A stretch of DNA of 64,000 bases from Apostichopus japonicus (Eukaryota > Echinodermata > Holothuroidea > Aspidochirotida > Stichopodidae), in assembly GCF_037975245.1 (NCBI RefSeq), contig NC_092576.1, forward strand, positions 18,996,111-19,060,110. Direction: 5' to 3'. Both the position numbers and the translations under genes were made by a program. Positions 1 through 48,845 of this stretch are shown piece by piece (the stretch's first letter is position 1; each line of letters opens with the position of its first letter). Below the pieces are notes generated by a model. The model worked only from the letters and a program-made list of their open reading frames with translations, was not told the DNA's origin and made no database searches.

Positions 1-3000
1 TAGGAATGCTATTGCGATGGCATTTTCAACTAAGAGTGTAAAATATTCTACTTTTCCATGTTAATATTGCATGATATCATTACAACTGGAATAAGTTTAG
101 CTATATCAATGAAAAATTGTACTTTTAAGGTATGCCCTATGTATGCCCTGTTATGAGGTAGACGTAATTTCAAATACCCCCAAGCCCACACCACCCCCCA
201 CCCCACCCCAATAGCTGAATACAAAAATGGATTACTGACAAGTATTTCTGTCCTTTAAAATCTCTATGAGAAAACAAATAGTCTCTGAAAGTGTTACAGA
301 CTCGAGGGTTTCTCTAAAGACATTTAATATTTCATGTTTAAGATGGATGGCTATAATTCCATACAGAGTACTCTAATGGAAACGTCAATTGAGGTGATTC
401 ATTTAACACTTTACAAACACATTGTTTAACTTACAACGTGTAAAATAGAAAATGAAACCGAATTTAATCACTTTATAAATTGTTTGGATTTTTCCAACAA
501 AGGAAAACCGTGCTATTGACCTCACATTATGTTTATATTGTATGTTATGTATATCTATATATATCGCGTGAGCATTCTATAACTGTTTAAGGGCAATGTC
601 TCTTTCGGGTTTGCGCTCTTCACTAAGCTATATGCTGCATCATGACTTACACTAACGTTAAAGCTGCCGGCAGGATGCCATAGTGATTATTATACACCAC
701 GGAGACGTCTTTTACTTTGTTTTTTAAGAAGATTGGATCAGGAGAATTGAAGTGTACGTACAAACTAAGTTACTTATGACTTCATGTATAGGCCCAGTCA
801 TAATTAAATATCAGCTCAATCCGATGAGCGCAACGTTGTGCATACTATATGTTTGCCTACATGTAGGTCATAGAATTAAGCTCGTTATAGTAGAATTTTA
901 TCTATCTCTCTATTGTTACAAACCAGTCTAGTGGGCTACAACTCATTTGGTTTTATTTTACAGTAATATCATTGCGATAAAGTTGTTAACATTACGACTT
1001 GTCGATTAACTCAGGCACATAGATTTGTTCACACTTCGTCACTTGCATAAGTTGGCCTATGTCAATTGTTAGGATTGTTTGGGGGGGGGGGGGAGGGGAA
1101 AGTAGCTACTTGCGATCTCAATTTTGCATGGGTGTTATTTTGTTTAAAAATATTTATTTATCGTTACTTTATGGTGGTGTTAAAAACTGTGTATCAAGTA
1201 GGTTCCCTTTTGCCAGTCTTAAGTTTGACCTCATTCAAGGAGAGCCGCAGAGAGGGGACTATCTTGTAATTTTACTGGTGAGAGGGAGCAAATAATGAAG
1301 ATAAGACGTCGTATTTATAGTGGTTATGGACACTACAATACTGCCTTGAAAATAAATAAATTATATATATACTCTTAAATAGAACATAATCTGAGGAAGT
1401 AAAGCCCATTACAAAAATAAGGTAGAATGCATTTGAAGTCCACTAGTACTGGTTCTTATCAAAATCATTACGCATGTGTTTGACAAAATCCCTTAGTACA
1501 TAAGCTTTGTGCAATATCGTGAAGCGTATAGCGTATGTATATGGGATATGTACGTGATCTAACACTGTATTTTCATACCCACACTTAAACGTCTGTTTTA
1601 GGGTTTCACTCGAGTTCCGTGACTGCGCACTAAAGAAACCGCTGTGGAATAAGGAAGTGCATCTCGAAAGTACCATTGTAGCCTTTAGACTAAGGCTGTA
1701 TGCATGCAATGTGACGTAACGGTTATTTACGAATACAAAAGAGAAAATAGTGGCAAATAAAATGTTGTTTTACTTAGTCTGTTTTACAACCATACAAACT
1801 TGTACAGAAATTTGAAATTAGGGACGAAAGTAAACTGGTTCTGCTGAAAATTTCAGATGTCACTTGTAAATATGCACACCAACTTGAGAAGTTTCATCTT
1901 TTGTATAGCACTATATTAAACGGTTGTATGACTAATGGAGATGCATCCACTGCTTTCCTGAGCTTAAAGTTAATGGCAGCCATTTGTGCTCGAATAACAA
2001 AAAGTGTTGAAGTTCTTGTTTCGGTCTTCAATGTTTCCCTGAGCCATGTAATTATGTACTATTTGTATTAGACTGAAAATGTCTTCTTATTTTCCCTTGA
2101 ATCATCAACCTTTTAGTGTAAACATTTCTCTGGTCTGTCGAGACTGTATAGTTTCAATGTCAGTCTCGTTCTCTCTACAATTGTCTTTTTAAATCACGTG
2201 AGACACGACTTTACCATGGATAAAAAGCCATTTCACACTTCCTACACAGTTCAAACATATGCAAAATTAAGTTAATAGGATGTAGCTCACCGCGTCACTT
2301 ATTTTATATCTTTATATGTATGGTACAGCTAGGACTAGGGCTTCACTGTGTAAATCGGGGAGGGGGGCGTTTTGATCTCAGTCCTCATTTAATACAACCG
2401 TTGCTACCGTATATTATATACTTATTGTTGAACATAGTCAATTACGACAATAAGTAAGGTTGTTCTGTGTTTCCTAAACGCATATATCCCCAAACTTCAA
2501 AGTTACTTCTATTAAATATAACAAATAACAACTTGTACAAATAACTAACTTTGAAACTTTTCCTACGATAATTTCCCTAGCTTATTATGTGATAAGGCAC
2601 TACCTGTAATAGTGAACATCGTTTTTTATGTATTCGTATCGGTGTACATTTATAATGGAATCACACAACGTGTGTTATGTAATAAATGTATATTTCGATT
2701 TCCAATATATACGTGTAATAAGCTGTAGTTTATAGCACACAAGTCTGAGCCCATTGCATCCGATGTACAATATGCCACGCCACGACTGAATGAAAAACTA
2801 TAACATAATTTATATGCGATTGTCTCAGTGACCCTGGGCGATGAATTCCAGTGCTTGTTTGTTTATCTAATCGATTTAGAAATAATACTTAAATGAAATT
2901 TGTGTTCGCTACCGTCACACATCATTGGTTTTGGCAAACTACACACACGATGAAGTAATCGGTCGTGGTTAGCATGATTTTATTAGCATTCTCGGTTCTC

Positions 3001-6000
3001 AAAAGTGTTTATCTAACAATATATACTAAAAGAGGAAGTTCAAATAACTATGACGGGAGAGCTGAAGATTGAATTTAATCAGTGTTAGTCTTTAAAGACA
3101 AATTTTTAAAGTTAACATTTCTGAAAAACCTATATTTTCTCGTCGTCTGCTATTGAAGCTTGTTATACATATAACAGAACTATGTACTGGATTACTAAAA
3201 CAGATGTATAGTTGTTAATTTACTGTAATCATCGACCGAACGATTATAATGGACGAAAAATTGGTAGGAGATATACGCGTTGTGTGAAAGCTGTCTTAAA
3301 CATAAACTGTATGATGATTTAATACTGCCATCATACATTGATGTTTAATTCGCTAAACAACGCAACACACGTTAAGTACCATTGACACTTCAAAAAGTAG
3401 TTAGTCGATGCTAGATGTTGTGTATGGCTGCAACTTTCATACAATCTGCCAGTATTGGTACCGCAACAAGTTACATAATACCGTACGCTTGACTAGATTT
3501 CGGCAATGTGAGCAGTTACACTGCAAGTAATTCGAAATTATGAATCATCCAAACAAAGAGAACATTGTTATCCTTATTGTAATTTGAAAACATTTGGACT
3601 CTTACTTAGAAATGTTTACTTACTAGTGTATATTTGGAGATTTTTTATATGTTGTCTTGATTTTCTTAAGCTGTTCTCTTGTTCACACCGAAATATATTC
3701 TGAAATGTTTTAAATTAAGTTCACTCTGCTATATGGTACAATTTTCTCAGATCGTGCAATTGCGAAAACAATGAACATCAAATTGTCTCCCAACCTCACA
3801 GCAAATATAGTCCGGCCGGACGAAATGTCCTGGGTACAAAATTTCCGCAAATTGTTCATATTATATTTTGTCCCGCATACAATGTTGGTAATTCGACAAT
3901 CAAAAGGCGGCTAAGCTCATGATATCAAATATTAAAGCAGATGCATACATAATGATATGTTACAGGAAATAAATGAGAAGTTGTGCGATGCTACAAAACA
4001 AAAAAATAGAATGTTAAAAAAAAAATGTTGTGATTGCTGCTATTTTATCCTCCGTATACCTTGAAAGTTGTATTCGGCCACTACATTGCGTTCAAAGTCA
4101 TCTTTACAGATTAAGGGATCGCATATACCCAACTGTTTGCCCGAACCGAGGTCGGTACGGGATAGGGCAGGTAACAGCTACCACAAAAAATGATAATTGC
4201 AGAAGTAAAATATTACGAACTTAATGGAGTTCAAACTTCATTGTAGCTGTATTTCCTCGACCCAAAGTGGGTAAGATTAGGCAATTTTGGTAGCCTAATT
4301 ATACTTTAGAGCTCTACGAGAGTTGCCTAGCCAAATATTTAATTTCATCCGTACGTAAAGCTTATTAAAGGACGGGAACCGAAAGTGTTTTTCAAGTTAC
4401 ATCCTAAACGATATCGGCAATATTGTATACAACACTCAGGCCCATACATATACTTTTGAGTGCAAGGGGGGGGGGGGTAGCAAGTGATCAATTTGTGTCC
4501 TAGGGAGGGGTCTTGTTAAGTCAGTGACCTGTATATGATGTTCTCCAACAATTTTTTGTTTGCTAATATCAACCCTGAGGTGGCTGGAAGATACTTCCCT
4601 GACCTTAAAGAGGTCGTCACTGCCAAGCCCATTCACTACGGGCGGCCGGACACCTGTTTCTTGACTTTCATGGTTACTTTATTGTTTACTTTTTTACACT
4701 TCCTTATTTTTCTCACTCAACCGTCGAGTCAAGGTTTTTTCTCTCAGAAAGGTAGAGGGGCCTACCCCCACCATCTGCCCTCTAAAGTCAGTTGTGATGG
4801 CCATGCGGGAAGCAAAACATAATTTGTATAGACAAATGGCATTTGGACCCAGGCAATTCCAGTGATAAAGGTTCATTGTTTCTAACTATGACATTGTTCT
4901 TAATGGACAAAAAGTGATTCAAGTTAGAACAGATATATGAATAAGGGGTCAGGGTCTGCATCCCCATACAAAAATGGCACGGTGTATTTTCCTAACAATA
5001 GCAATGCTTTTCGAAAAGGGCAGCAATACTTGTATTCTATCAACAATGTCAGTCTCTACCTCCCCACCCAACAAACACCTCATCTGATTCATGTATCATC
5101 AATTTACAGCCAATACAATAAGTTTGTTTGGAAGCACGATATCCTCTTCAAAAGAGCTGCAATCATGAAAGAAACAAACACGAAGCCAATAAAGGAGGAA
5201 CGAATAAAACAAATAGGACAGAGCAGGTTGTAATATGCTATATTTTTGTTGTCTTATCATGTTTCGCACACTTTAAATACACCGTTCTTGTTGGAATAAG
5301 TTTGTTCCAAGAAAGTTAATGAAGTAAACATGAAATTGGATGGTAGTCAAACATAATATTCTGAATCTATATCAGACTTAACAAGAGTGAAAAAAATATT
5401 ATGCATGGGATAATTCATGAGGAAATTTAAGTGGAATGAATGATGACTCTCCCTTTGTAGCTCTGAGGCAACCTAAGATAATCTATGCTTTCTAGAACAT
5501 CCTTCAAGCAAGGAGGTGTTACTTAATTATAATGAGATACTAATGTCATTCTTCTTCAAACAATGTGCACTTGAAACTCTCATAATCCACATGAAGAACA
5601 TCCTCTTTAGAGTTTGGTAAAGACCTCAATAAAACCATGCAGAATTTTCCTATAGAATTCCTCCCTTTAACTGCTTTCCACACCCGGGTAATCTTTAAAC
5701 AGTAGGATTACCTATATAATGCTTTCACATACACTTAATCGTTATATGTTACAATACCTGCATCTTAACGCGACCTTGCACCAACAACATTGAAGAGAAA
5801 AATCACATCTACCCAGTGTCTAACAGCTTTTATCAGAGGATATTCTGACAAATTACATCAGTGAAGGTACGTTTCTGTATTGCCATTAACCTCCTCTTTC
5901 TAAGGCTGGGCATATCAAGATTATCATAAAAGTCCTCGTGTAAGATACAATGAGGTAAACAAAACACGAAAAATGTTTGCAGAAAGAACACTTTTTCAAC

Positions 6001-7424
6001 TACGGCAAGGCTGATATCAATTTATCATAGAGCTTCCTCTAGAATAGCACACTGAAATCAAAATATATTAACATTCAGGTTAAAATCAGGTTAAAATCAA
6101 ATATTTGCATACTCAAAGAGTTAACCTCCATGAGTTAGTTAGCTTGTTTTCCAACTTCAGACTTCGTGTGCTGTAGAAGTAAGAACATGATCAGTCCAAC
6201 ATCCCTGTTGATTCCTTTGAAAGCAAAAATATGTCAATTTTGCATAGGTAACAAAAGGGGATATGAATCTTACATTTCATGATCATTGGAATCACAAAAT
6301 GACGGTTTTGAATTTTGTAAAGTACATTTTTTTCAATGTCACTCTTATGTTTAAAATTATTTTTATTGAAAAAAATGTGAATACAGATGGTGGCACAAAC
6401 AAAGACTTAAAGGTAACAATGCCACGTTGTTAGGTTAAACCTCAATATCTCGCGCTGGTTGTAGTTGAGTTATTTTTGACAGAAAAACCATTTGATGTTC
6501 CGTGTAGTAATCGTTTATGATAGTGCAAAGCATGTACATGTATGTTTCAAAATTTTTAATTTACTTTTTTTTTACAAAAATGTGATAAAAATCGAATATT
6601 AACATAGCTAATATCACTATCGTTGATGTTGTCAGATGCCCCTATAAAACATTTCAATTATATGTAATGAAGAATTGAAATATGTTTCTGAATTCATATT
6701 CCCTACTCTTGTTAAGACCCTAGAATGTACAGCCTAGTGCACCATTCTTTTTCACAAAGATATTTTCTCGTATCTATTTGCTGCACTTCTCAGAGAACGC
6801 CTGCAGCAACGCTTCACATTTATACTAGGGTCTTGCAAATTTCTCCCAAGCTATTTTATGTTTTCCTTTGATTTTTGGTAGATTTGTTTCGGAAAAGCGG
6901 AGTTGCCAATCAGGTTTGCCAATTGCGCCCACTTCCCCCAAAAAAATTATTCAAGCCCTGCCTCCCGCAGTGAATAATCCCTTGATTGGTTGTACACTGT
7001 GAGACGGTCGCTATTTAAAGTGGAAGAAACATGGTCTCACATGACACGCGATTGTATAACAATAATATGAATCAAGATTCTGTGGTTTGCATAAGTTCCC
7101 GCCCTCTTTGGTGAAATGTCCAAGACGTTTGTATCGGACAGATCCTCGGGCATGTAAAATAGAGTAGGGAAGCACATTCGTGGTAGGCAGACACGGACTC
7201 TGTGGCATGTACAGTTTGCACGCGAGAAAAAGATTATTACAGACGACTTGGCCAAAACTTATTCCAAATAGAGTCGGTATATTAAAGTATGAGATAGTGT
7301 TAATGAACGGTATTACCATATAACCGAATTGTTATTATTTAAACAATATGATCAGTTTTACTTTCCCGTTGCAAATATTATCAAGAACGTAAAAATGTCG
7401 ATTCTGCATAATTTATCGTGTAAA

Positions 7425-7535
7425 GTGGATACATTGGATTGTGTTTGGCGGCTCATGCGTAGTGGATCATGTATAGGGGATCGCATATGATGTATCCTAC
7501 ATGTTGGATCATGTAACGGGGATCGTATTTAGTTA
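7425..7535. repeat. Degenerate ~15-bp minisatellite (GGATCATGTA-type), block 1
   Basis: Repeated variants of GTGGATCATGTATA are seen, such as agtggatcatgtatag, ggggatcgcatatg, ttggatcatgtaac and ggggatcgtattt. Units are about 14-16 bp and strongly decayed. The same unit is longer and clearer at 8758-9005. Confidence 0.5.
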
Positions 7536-8684
7536 ATAATTAGGTGATAAATAAGAGGGGAACCGGTCTTAAATTTGATTTGAGACCAATGATGACGTCA
7601 TCGAGGAGGCTGAGCGGACCGAGGCGATAGCACAGATCACAAATGTTAGAAAACGGCATTTTTTCGCTAATTTTTGCTGATCTGTATTTAATTCTCCTTA
7701 TGCCTCTCTTGATCTTTTCCCTGAATGACGTAATACTCACCTCATGTAAAACAGCATTTTCTTCCGACGAACATTAAGAGTAAAAAAAATACGAATGAAG
7801 CAGTATCGTTTGGTCTTAAATTTTGATAGTTTAATCAATTCAAACACAAAAAATGGAGGGAATTGAAAATTAAATAAGAACAATTAAAAAATGAACACAT
7901 TTTTAAAGATAACATTTTAAAACTTATTTTTGACCTACCAGGTCAAATTGTGCAATAAACAGATGCTGAGTTGTGTGTGGTCTGGAAAGTCCGTATACGC
8001 TACAACAGTTAGGCTAGCAACGTTGCCTGTTGCTAACATTCCGTTCAAATAACGGTTACTGGGCCTGAGAATGAGCAGTTTTTGAAGAGGTTCCGAGCCC
8101 CATTGTATGATTGTTCGACAGGTATGGACTTGTAGTAACCGCAGTGTTATTGTGAGTCTGAAAGATCGCTAGGCCTAGTCCCTGGTCAGTCATATCGTTA
8201 CTGCTAGAAGTAGTAGTAGGCCTAGTGCTTACGTTATTACTAGGCTTAGCGACAAGGTTTCTTCTGTTATAGTGCCAGCATTGGACGCTTTACGCTTCGG
8301 TTCTTCGTTAAAGCACCTCGATAAAGTTGCTGACATTAACTCTTGCTCAAAATTAAGCTCAAAATTAATCCATAAGTCGTTCATGTTACTCGAAGTATTT
8401 AGCTAGATGATTTAAGAAGTAAGTACAGTGTGTATTGAGACTCGGTGTGTGAGAAAACATATACGGTACTACTGCTGTAACTAATTGCAAGTAGGCTATA
8501 TATAGTGTACAGTATTCTTTTGCAATTTGAAACATTTATTTGCCAATAAACATATTTGCATATACTCATGGCGATGTACACCATGTCTTCATTTCTTCTA
8601 ATTATGACTTCATGATTGCCACGGCAACAAACCAGTGTTTGTCTAACATTTCGATCCTGAAGCAATTCACCTCTCTATACACTC

Positions 8685-8715
8685 GACCAGTCTCGAATCA
8701 CATTCGAGACTGGTC
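8685..8715. repeat. Perfect 14-bp inverted repeat with 3-nt loop
   Basis: GACCAGTCTCGAAT at 8685-8698 is followed by CAC and then by its exact reverse complement at 8702-8715. It would form a strong DNA or RNA hairpin. It sits just before the longer minisatellite block. No function can be assigned. Confidence 0.85.
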
Positions 8716-8757
8716 CAGTATACAGAAAGTTGGTTTAGGCATTTATGAATGTATATT

Positions 8758-9005
8758 AGATCATATGTAGTGGATCATGTATATTGGATCCTGCATATCG
8801 GATCCTACACAGTGATCTGTGCATAGTGGACCATGTATATTAAATCGTGTAAAGTGGTTCATTTAGAAAATCCAGCATATTGATCCTAAACAGTAGATTA
8901 CGCATAGTGCATCATGTAAAGTGAATCATACATAGTTGATCCTGTATATCGAATATTGAATATTGGATCGTACATAGTGAATCCTTTATAGGGAATTGTA
9001 AATAG
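8758..9005. repeat. Degenerate ~15-bp minisatellite (GGATCATGTATAGT-type), block 2
   Basis: About 16 decayed units of the type GGATCATGTATAGT, for example tagtggatcatgtata, ttggatcctgcata, cggatcctacacagt and gtggaccatgtata. It matches the unit at 7425-7535, so the two blocks may once have been continuous or may share an origin. Confidence 0.7.
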
Positions 9006-10485
9006 GCAGATTCTACCAACCCTGAACTATATTTTGGTTATATATCTACCAACCCCAAACGATGTGTTATATCAATTGACACAAACCTGGATTAAAATGC
9101 TCCTAATGGAAGATATTTAAGATTAATCACATTAAAACATGTTAAAGAATTAACTTATATATCCAACATCATCAGAGTAAATAAAGTACGATTAATTGCA
9201 TCACATAATATTTATTCGTGAAATAATGAAACTTACGAACGAAATTTTAGAGTGAGGTATGTTCTTCACAAATTATGGAATACTTTCATTTGCCAGAAGT
9301 TTTACCATACAGTCAACAACATTGTAAAATTAACCACCCCATTTCATCCCACCTATGCAGCAGTAGCTCAAACATCTGCTCCAAGTATGTTCAATGTATG
9401 GAAGTTTTCATTGGAATATGCGTTCAACCTTGCGTATTGGATTGGAGCCGTTCCAGTTTCACATATAGCAGTAGGCCTATTCAATACATTAAAACATGGT
9501 TAATTTATAGTAGTGCATATATTCCAATGAAACAGGGATTAAAGAACTTTACGTAACAGCTCATTGGATACATCCAAAGTTTAAGAAAACTTTGGTCTAA
9601 GATGAATTGACTTTGGTCTTACCTATAATATGCAACACTAGTAGAGTCACACCCGTGGAAACACATGTAAAGCAGAGACATAATGAACTTAGTTGATTTA
9701 GTTATTTAGTTCATAGTATTTTAAAGATAATTTAACCCATTCGTGACACATGCAATACTGAGGCAGAAACAATTCGAAGCTTCTCTTCCAGAGCTTGATT
9801 TATATATCTTGCGATAGTAACAGTGATTCTAAATGAACGGAATATTCATCGTTTGCATCATCAGTGATGACTGGTTTCAGGAATTCACTACTTACATCAA
9901 AAGCTTTTTGGTAACAACAATTCTCAACAAAACTGACCATAATTTAGGCTGATATGTAAAGAATTTATGCTTTTAAAATTATGATCTTGGAGATGGAATC
10001 GTGGAATATGAAACCGTGGTTTCTCTCTGGACCGGTTATTGGTGCAATTGGATCAATCGGCTAGTAAAATCTATTAATTTTACAATAAACTTATCATTAA
10101 ACATATGATGTTACTACTGTGCTATGAACCTTTTGTTTCGTCCACAAAATCAAAGTAAAGATAACGGTGTGTTCAAGCTGCACCAGATTACAATTAATGA
10201 CCTTAAGTTGAGTGAATTACATTTTTCCCTGCTAGGTTTGACATTTTCATAGTGGATCTGACTGACTCAAAAATAGCATAATATCGCAATCGTGATTGTC
10301 ATTATCATTTAATGATTATCATCATTTAATCTTCATAGCCACCGCTAACAACAATACGTCACCACCATTAACATTAACAACAACATTATTAATGTATTAA
10401 TATGCTAATTTGTCAAAATTTTATTTGTTCGATAGTTTATTTCTTTTTATTTTTCAGACAAGATAAGAAGACAAAACCAAACAGA

Positions 10486-45069
<34,584 letters not shown>

Positions 45070-45466
45070 GTAAGTCAGTAACCGTGGCACGCGGTTGTAC
45101 TACATAACAACTATGTGTTATAGTTGGTAAAGTAACATAAAGACGTTATGTAGCATGCATGTGCTTTCGTCGTGAAGGCACATGCAAGTCAATTTCTGCC
45201 AAATAACCGGTCAGTTTGGACGTAAAAGTACCATAGCACCGTAAAGTAACATTTTTCATGTAGGTTGCTAAACATATTGAAATATAATTCCAACGACCTG
45301 AATTTGCGGCTTGAATGTACTCGTTAAAACCGTGGCGCCGTTTTTCACAAACTGTTTTCACATTACTTTTATATTACTAGCTTACTTCCTGACAGCCGGT
45401 GTTCTACCGTTACTATATATATTTGTTAAGCTCACCAATTTACTACGTACTATAATTACTATGCAG

Positions 45467-45586
45467 GATATGACTAGAATTCAGTGTATTTATAGAAGCT
45501 GGATATTTCGTTGCATACAGTCGCTAACGGGGCATATACATGTAAACGTATCAACAGTTGGTTTGGACTCATCTAATAACACAATG
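45467..45586 (+). CDS. Possible further NLR exon (unsupported by similarity)
   Basis: An acceptor (actatgcag) and donor (ATG|gtacgt) frame a 120-base phase 0-0 exon, 397 bases after A2 and in compatible phase. It reads DMTRIQCIYRSWIFRCIQSL then TGHIHVNVSTVGLDSSNNTM. The IHVNVSTVGL stretch has LRR-like spacing and weakly recalls KIHIETEQVNV of B1. I see no convincing alignment, so this may be chance. Confidence 0.2.
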
Positions 45587-47149
45587 GTACGTACGTTTGC
45601 TACTTTAATCAAATATATCGGCTCAATACATGTTTATTTTATTCCGCCCCTCCGGGAAAGACGCAATGATTTGCTATTGAATTACAAATCGGTGTCACAT
45701 GTCTTTCCTTCATATGATCAACTGAACCGTTTAATTTAGAAACTTTATTAAGTGATTAAGTTTATGCAATATTCATTTATTTCCCATAGCCTTGAGTATT
45801 CGTTACATCGTCACTTTTTGGAGTAGTAACAATTTCTGTTTGGGGTATATGAGCACTTCCCTCAACGCGACCTTAAACATTCTCAACCCGATATCAGAAT
45901 ATTATCAAGTGTAGCAACAACATATTCGAACTTTAACAGTTTTCGACTGAGACAAAGGATATGCTTGCTTATCTTTTCCCGACCGTGGGTAGTATATTTC
46001 AATTGTGTGTGTATCTTCTTTGGTTCTTTATCATGCACCATCTCTGGATATTTCCATATCCTAAATCAAGACTCACTGTTTCTAGCTGCATTTCTGTGAG
46101 TGATGAAAATATCTGGTCTACTTATTAATTGGTGATTGTTGCATGTAGTTTACTCTAGGACAAAACTTAACCAAATAAAAATTCGTACTCGTCGTGTCAA
46201 TTCGCTCCCAAGCAATTAAAAAGTCCCAAAAAATCCTTGCATCATATTAAAATGTCTCTAAAACACCACCACACTCAAACTACCACCACAGTCAATGTCA
46301 TGTATAATTCACCTTATGTAGCTATTCCTGCAATGATGTTTTTTGTGTGTAGGGGAACAGAACAAAAAGTTGTATACTTATTACTATACCAACCCAGTAT
46401 CTGCTTTGTTATTCCTACACCAGCTTCAGTCGGAGCAAACGATCCAAACCATGTCTTATCTATGCACGTACGTAAACTAGTAAAGAAACTTTATTTGCAT
46501 GTTGTCAAATGGTAGAAACAAATAAAGTAAAGTAAACTAAACACTAACATGTACATTGACCACGAGGAAAATACATCAAGCATTTGTAACTTCTCGACGC
46601 TAACGAGGTTTTCGTTTATTAAGTGTAATATTGGAAATAAAAATAATTTGTTCTTTACCTACATTATAGTTACTCCACAAAGATTGCTAAAACGGCCTGC
46701 TAACATCAAATGACACATGAAGGGAAATAGTTCCTCATATACGAACCCCGAATATGGTAACCACAAACAAATACACAAAGACGTTTCATCAACAAACTTA
46801 ATTCGTTTGATACCAATGATATAGTCTAACATTAAGATCCCCAGTATTAATTAAGCTCCTTCCTGACATATGTAAGAAGTGCGCCACCGATTTAGGAAAA
46901 CGTGAATAAATTTCAATTGAATACATCAACTATTTTCGGTAAATGAGAATCTACTATTATAACTAATTTTCCTCTAAATTTGATGAAGATAAACGTTGCT
47001 CAATGATTATTTCCTATAAAAAAATGACTTTTGAAAACGATTACCAGTAGTAGAAAAAACGGAAACTTCCTGTCATGTTTTCACCCGAAACACAAAACAC
47101 CTGTTTTTCAAAGTACATACAATCCTGCCGTATACACTGACCAAAGTAA

Positions 47150-47410
47150 GTATACTTAAGTTGTCATTGTAATAGTCTGTGTGTGATGTGCGTCTGTGAC
47201 GCTCGGTTTGTAAACAATATCTGATAAGCAACGATCGGACCAATTTCATATTTGTTTTATAGAGTACCACATTGAATACATGGATCATCTTGTTTTTGGG
47301 GGGTTAATGCCATTAAGGGTTACTAGGGGTCAAATTGTGAAAACCTTGTAAACATGGTATATCAATATTGGAAGCTTGGGCATATATCATACCTGTTATG
47401 AAGGTGTTTT
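47150..47410 (-). repeat. Fragment of the ~143-bp monomer repeat family (reverse orientation)
   Basis: gtgtgtgatgtgcgtctgtg followed by acgctcggtttgtaaac, and further on ggggtcaaattgtgaaaacc then ttgtaaacatgg, are reverse complements of the family's CA-rich end and monomer. Confidence 0.6.
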
Positions 47411-47619
47411 ACATTCAGTAAAATCATAAACAAAATACATAATAATAATAATAATAATAAAGGTCATTTGAAGTCAACTAATGCCAAACATATACTTCAT
47501 TCCCCCCTTACCTGTCTCTCCACACTAGGGCACCTTTCTAAACATAATATCGCAAGGGAAGCTTAGACAGCTCGCATATTTGGTAGAGAAATGTACCACA
47601 TTGAGTACAAGAAGCCTTC

Positions 47620-47800
47620 TGTTAAGGGCTATGACTTTGGCGGCGCACACCTACAAGCACCGATAAGACTTTGACGGCACACACCTACTTGCGTCTATGA
47701 TGAACCTCGAGGCACACATACATACTAGCGCCGTTATGACATTGACGGCACACACCTACTAGCTCCGCTATGAACTTGACGGTGCACACCCAAGGCGCCG
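47620..47800. repeat. ~36-40-bp tandem repeat, about 4.5 copies
   Basis: Units built on ctatgactttgacggcacac then acctactagcgcc, seen at 47627, 47666, 47701, 47735 and 47767 with substitutions and small indels. It is C- and CA-rich against an AT-rich background. Confidence 0.75.
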
Positions 47801-48116
47801 CACTAGCGTCCCAGTCAAGTTATGACGTAAACATCTGTGGAAAACTCTTAAGTGCGGAAATCGTAAAGTATCTTGCAGTACAGTAAACCACCATCGATCG
47901 TATAGTGAGTCAAGCAGATTGAAGACGAGAGAGCCACGCGTCAACCACGTTAGTCTAACCGACACGCCGTTTTATACTATAACACACCTCTCGCACCCAA
48001 AGCACTGTTCCCAACATTACCTTACGTTAAAACCCCAGCCAATGAAACACGGTATTTTCCTACAAAGTTCATCCAATAGAATCTTGTTTTATGTTCTGGT
48101 ACTAGCACTGAGAGTA

Positions 48117-48389
48117 GCCCCGCCTGCGTTTTTTTTTTCCCAGGACGAACGTGGGTTTCAGGTTTTTCAGGAATTTACAAATTCGTTTGAAATCAGAGTT
48201 AGGGTTTAGAAAGTGGGTTAGGGATCCAGTTCATATGAAAATGAAAGATTGTCGTTCATAATCTGGTGTCAAAACTAGGAAAAAAGGTTCAGAACATGTT
48301 TTTTGAAAAAGCGTCACGTTTGGAATCCATGGATTTGATTGGCCGATGCCCACGTTCGTCCTGGGAAAAAAAAAATACGCGCCCCGCCT
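48117..48389. mobile_element. MITE with ~30-bp inverted termini and perfect 9-bp target duplication
   Basis: The body at 48126-48380 (255 bp) starts GCGTTTTTTTTTTCCCAGGA then CGAACGTGGG and ends with the inverted copy (one or two base differences in the A/T run). GCCCCGCCT lies directly outside both ends (48117-48125 and 48381-48389). A 9-bp duplication is typical of Mutator-like elements. No coding capacity. Confidence 0.88.
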
Positions 48390-48520
48390 TGAGAAGCTTT
48401 GCATGTTAGAAGAACCTCCCAGAGAAACCACCCGGAATTGCCAAAAGTGGCACAGCTTCGATTATAAATATTTTCAATTAAATACTACGACGGCAACCGT
48501 TCCGTTGCCTCGTTAAAATG

Positions 48521-48845
48521 TTAAAGGCAGTTTAGTGAATCCAGCCACGACAAACAAACACACTGTACTTCATTCTTACCATTCATGAAATATAACACAG
48601 TTTGGTGAGTCCAGTCAAAACAAACAAACACACTGTACTTTATTCATACCATTTCTGTCATTTTGTGTGTCCAGAAGTATATACTGAAAGAAGCTTGATA
48701 GGTTCATATCTAGGTCCTGATTTCTTCTATCCAGTACAGTCCGTGTCTTCCTCTTCAATAGAGGGTTTCTTCCTATGGTTGAATTATTACATCATTGAGC
48801 CGTTTGAGCCTCGGTGGCTTCGAAAAAAAGTGAAATATTAACATG
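48521..48845. repeat. Dispersed repeat, copy 1
   Basis: Shares a long segment with 60005-60275, including gaaagaagcttgataggttc, atatctaggtcctgatttct, tctatccagtacagtc and tttgagcctcggtg. Near its start a ~73-bp piece (caaacaaacacactgtactt) is repeated in tandem. Confidence 0.8.

Larger units (their letters stand above)
1..10457. other. Upstream non-coding region, no gene recognised
   Basis: AT-rich sequence with only short, low-complexity or unconvincing reading frames and no splice-linked coding exons that I could defend. It contains short G runs near 1080, 2360 and 4467, a decayed minisatellite in two blocks (about 7425-7535 and 8758-9005) and a perfect hairpin at 8685-8715. The promoter and any 5' untranslated exon of the NLR gene that starts at 10486 probably lie here, because the first coding exon begins at a splice acceptor. 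I cannot place them. Confidence 0.5.
45590..48116. other. Non-coding, repeat-bearing stretch
   Basis: No gene recognised. It holds an (AAT)n run near 47442, a reversed fragment of the ~143-bp repeat family (about 47150-47410) and a minisatellite at 47620-47800. Confidence 0.5.

Noticed and set aside
4535-5319. Two plus-strand frames of about 95 residues
   Set aside because: No domain, splice context or codon pattern supports them. They are listed only as part of the non-coding upstream region.
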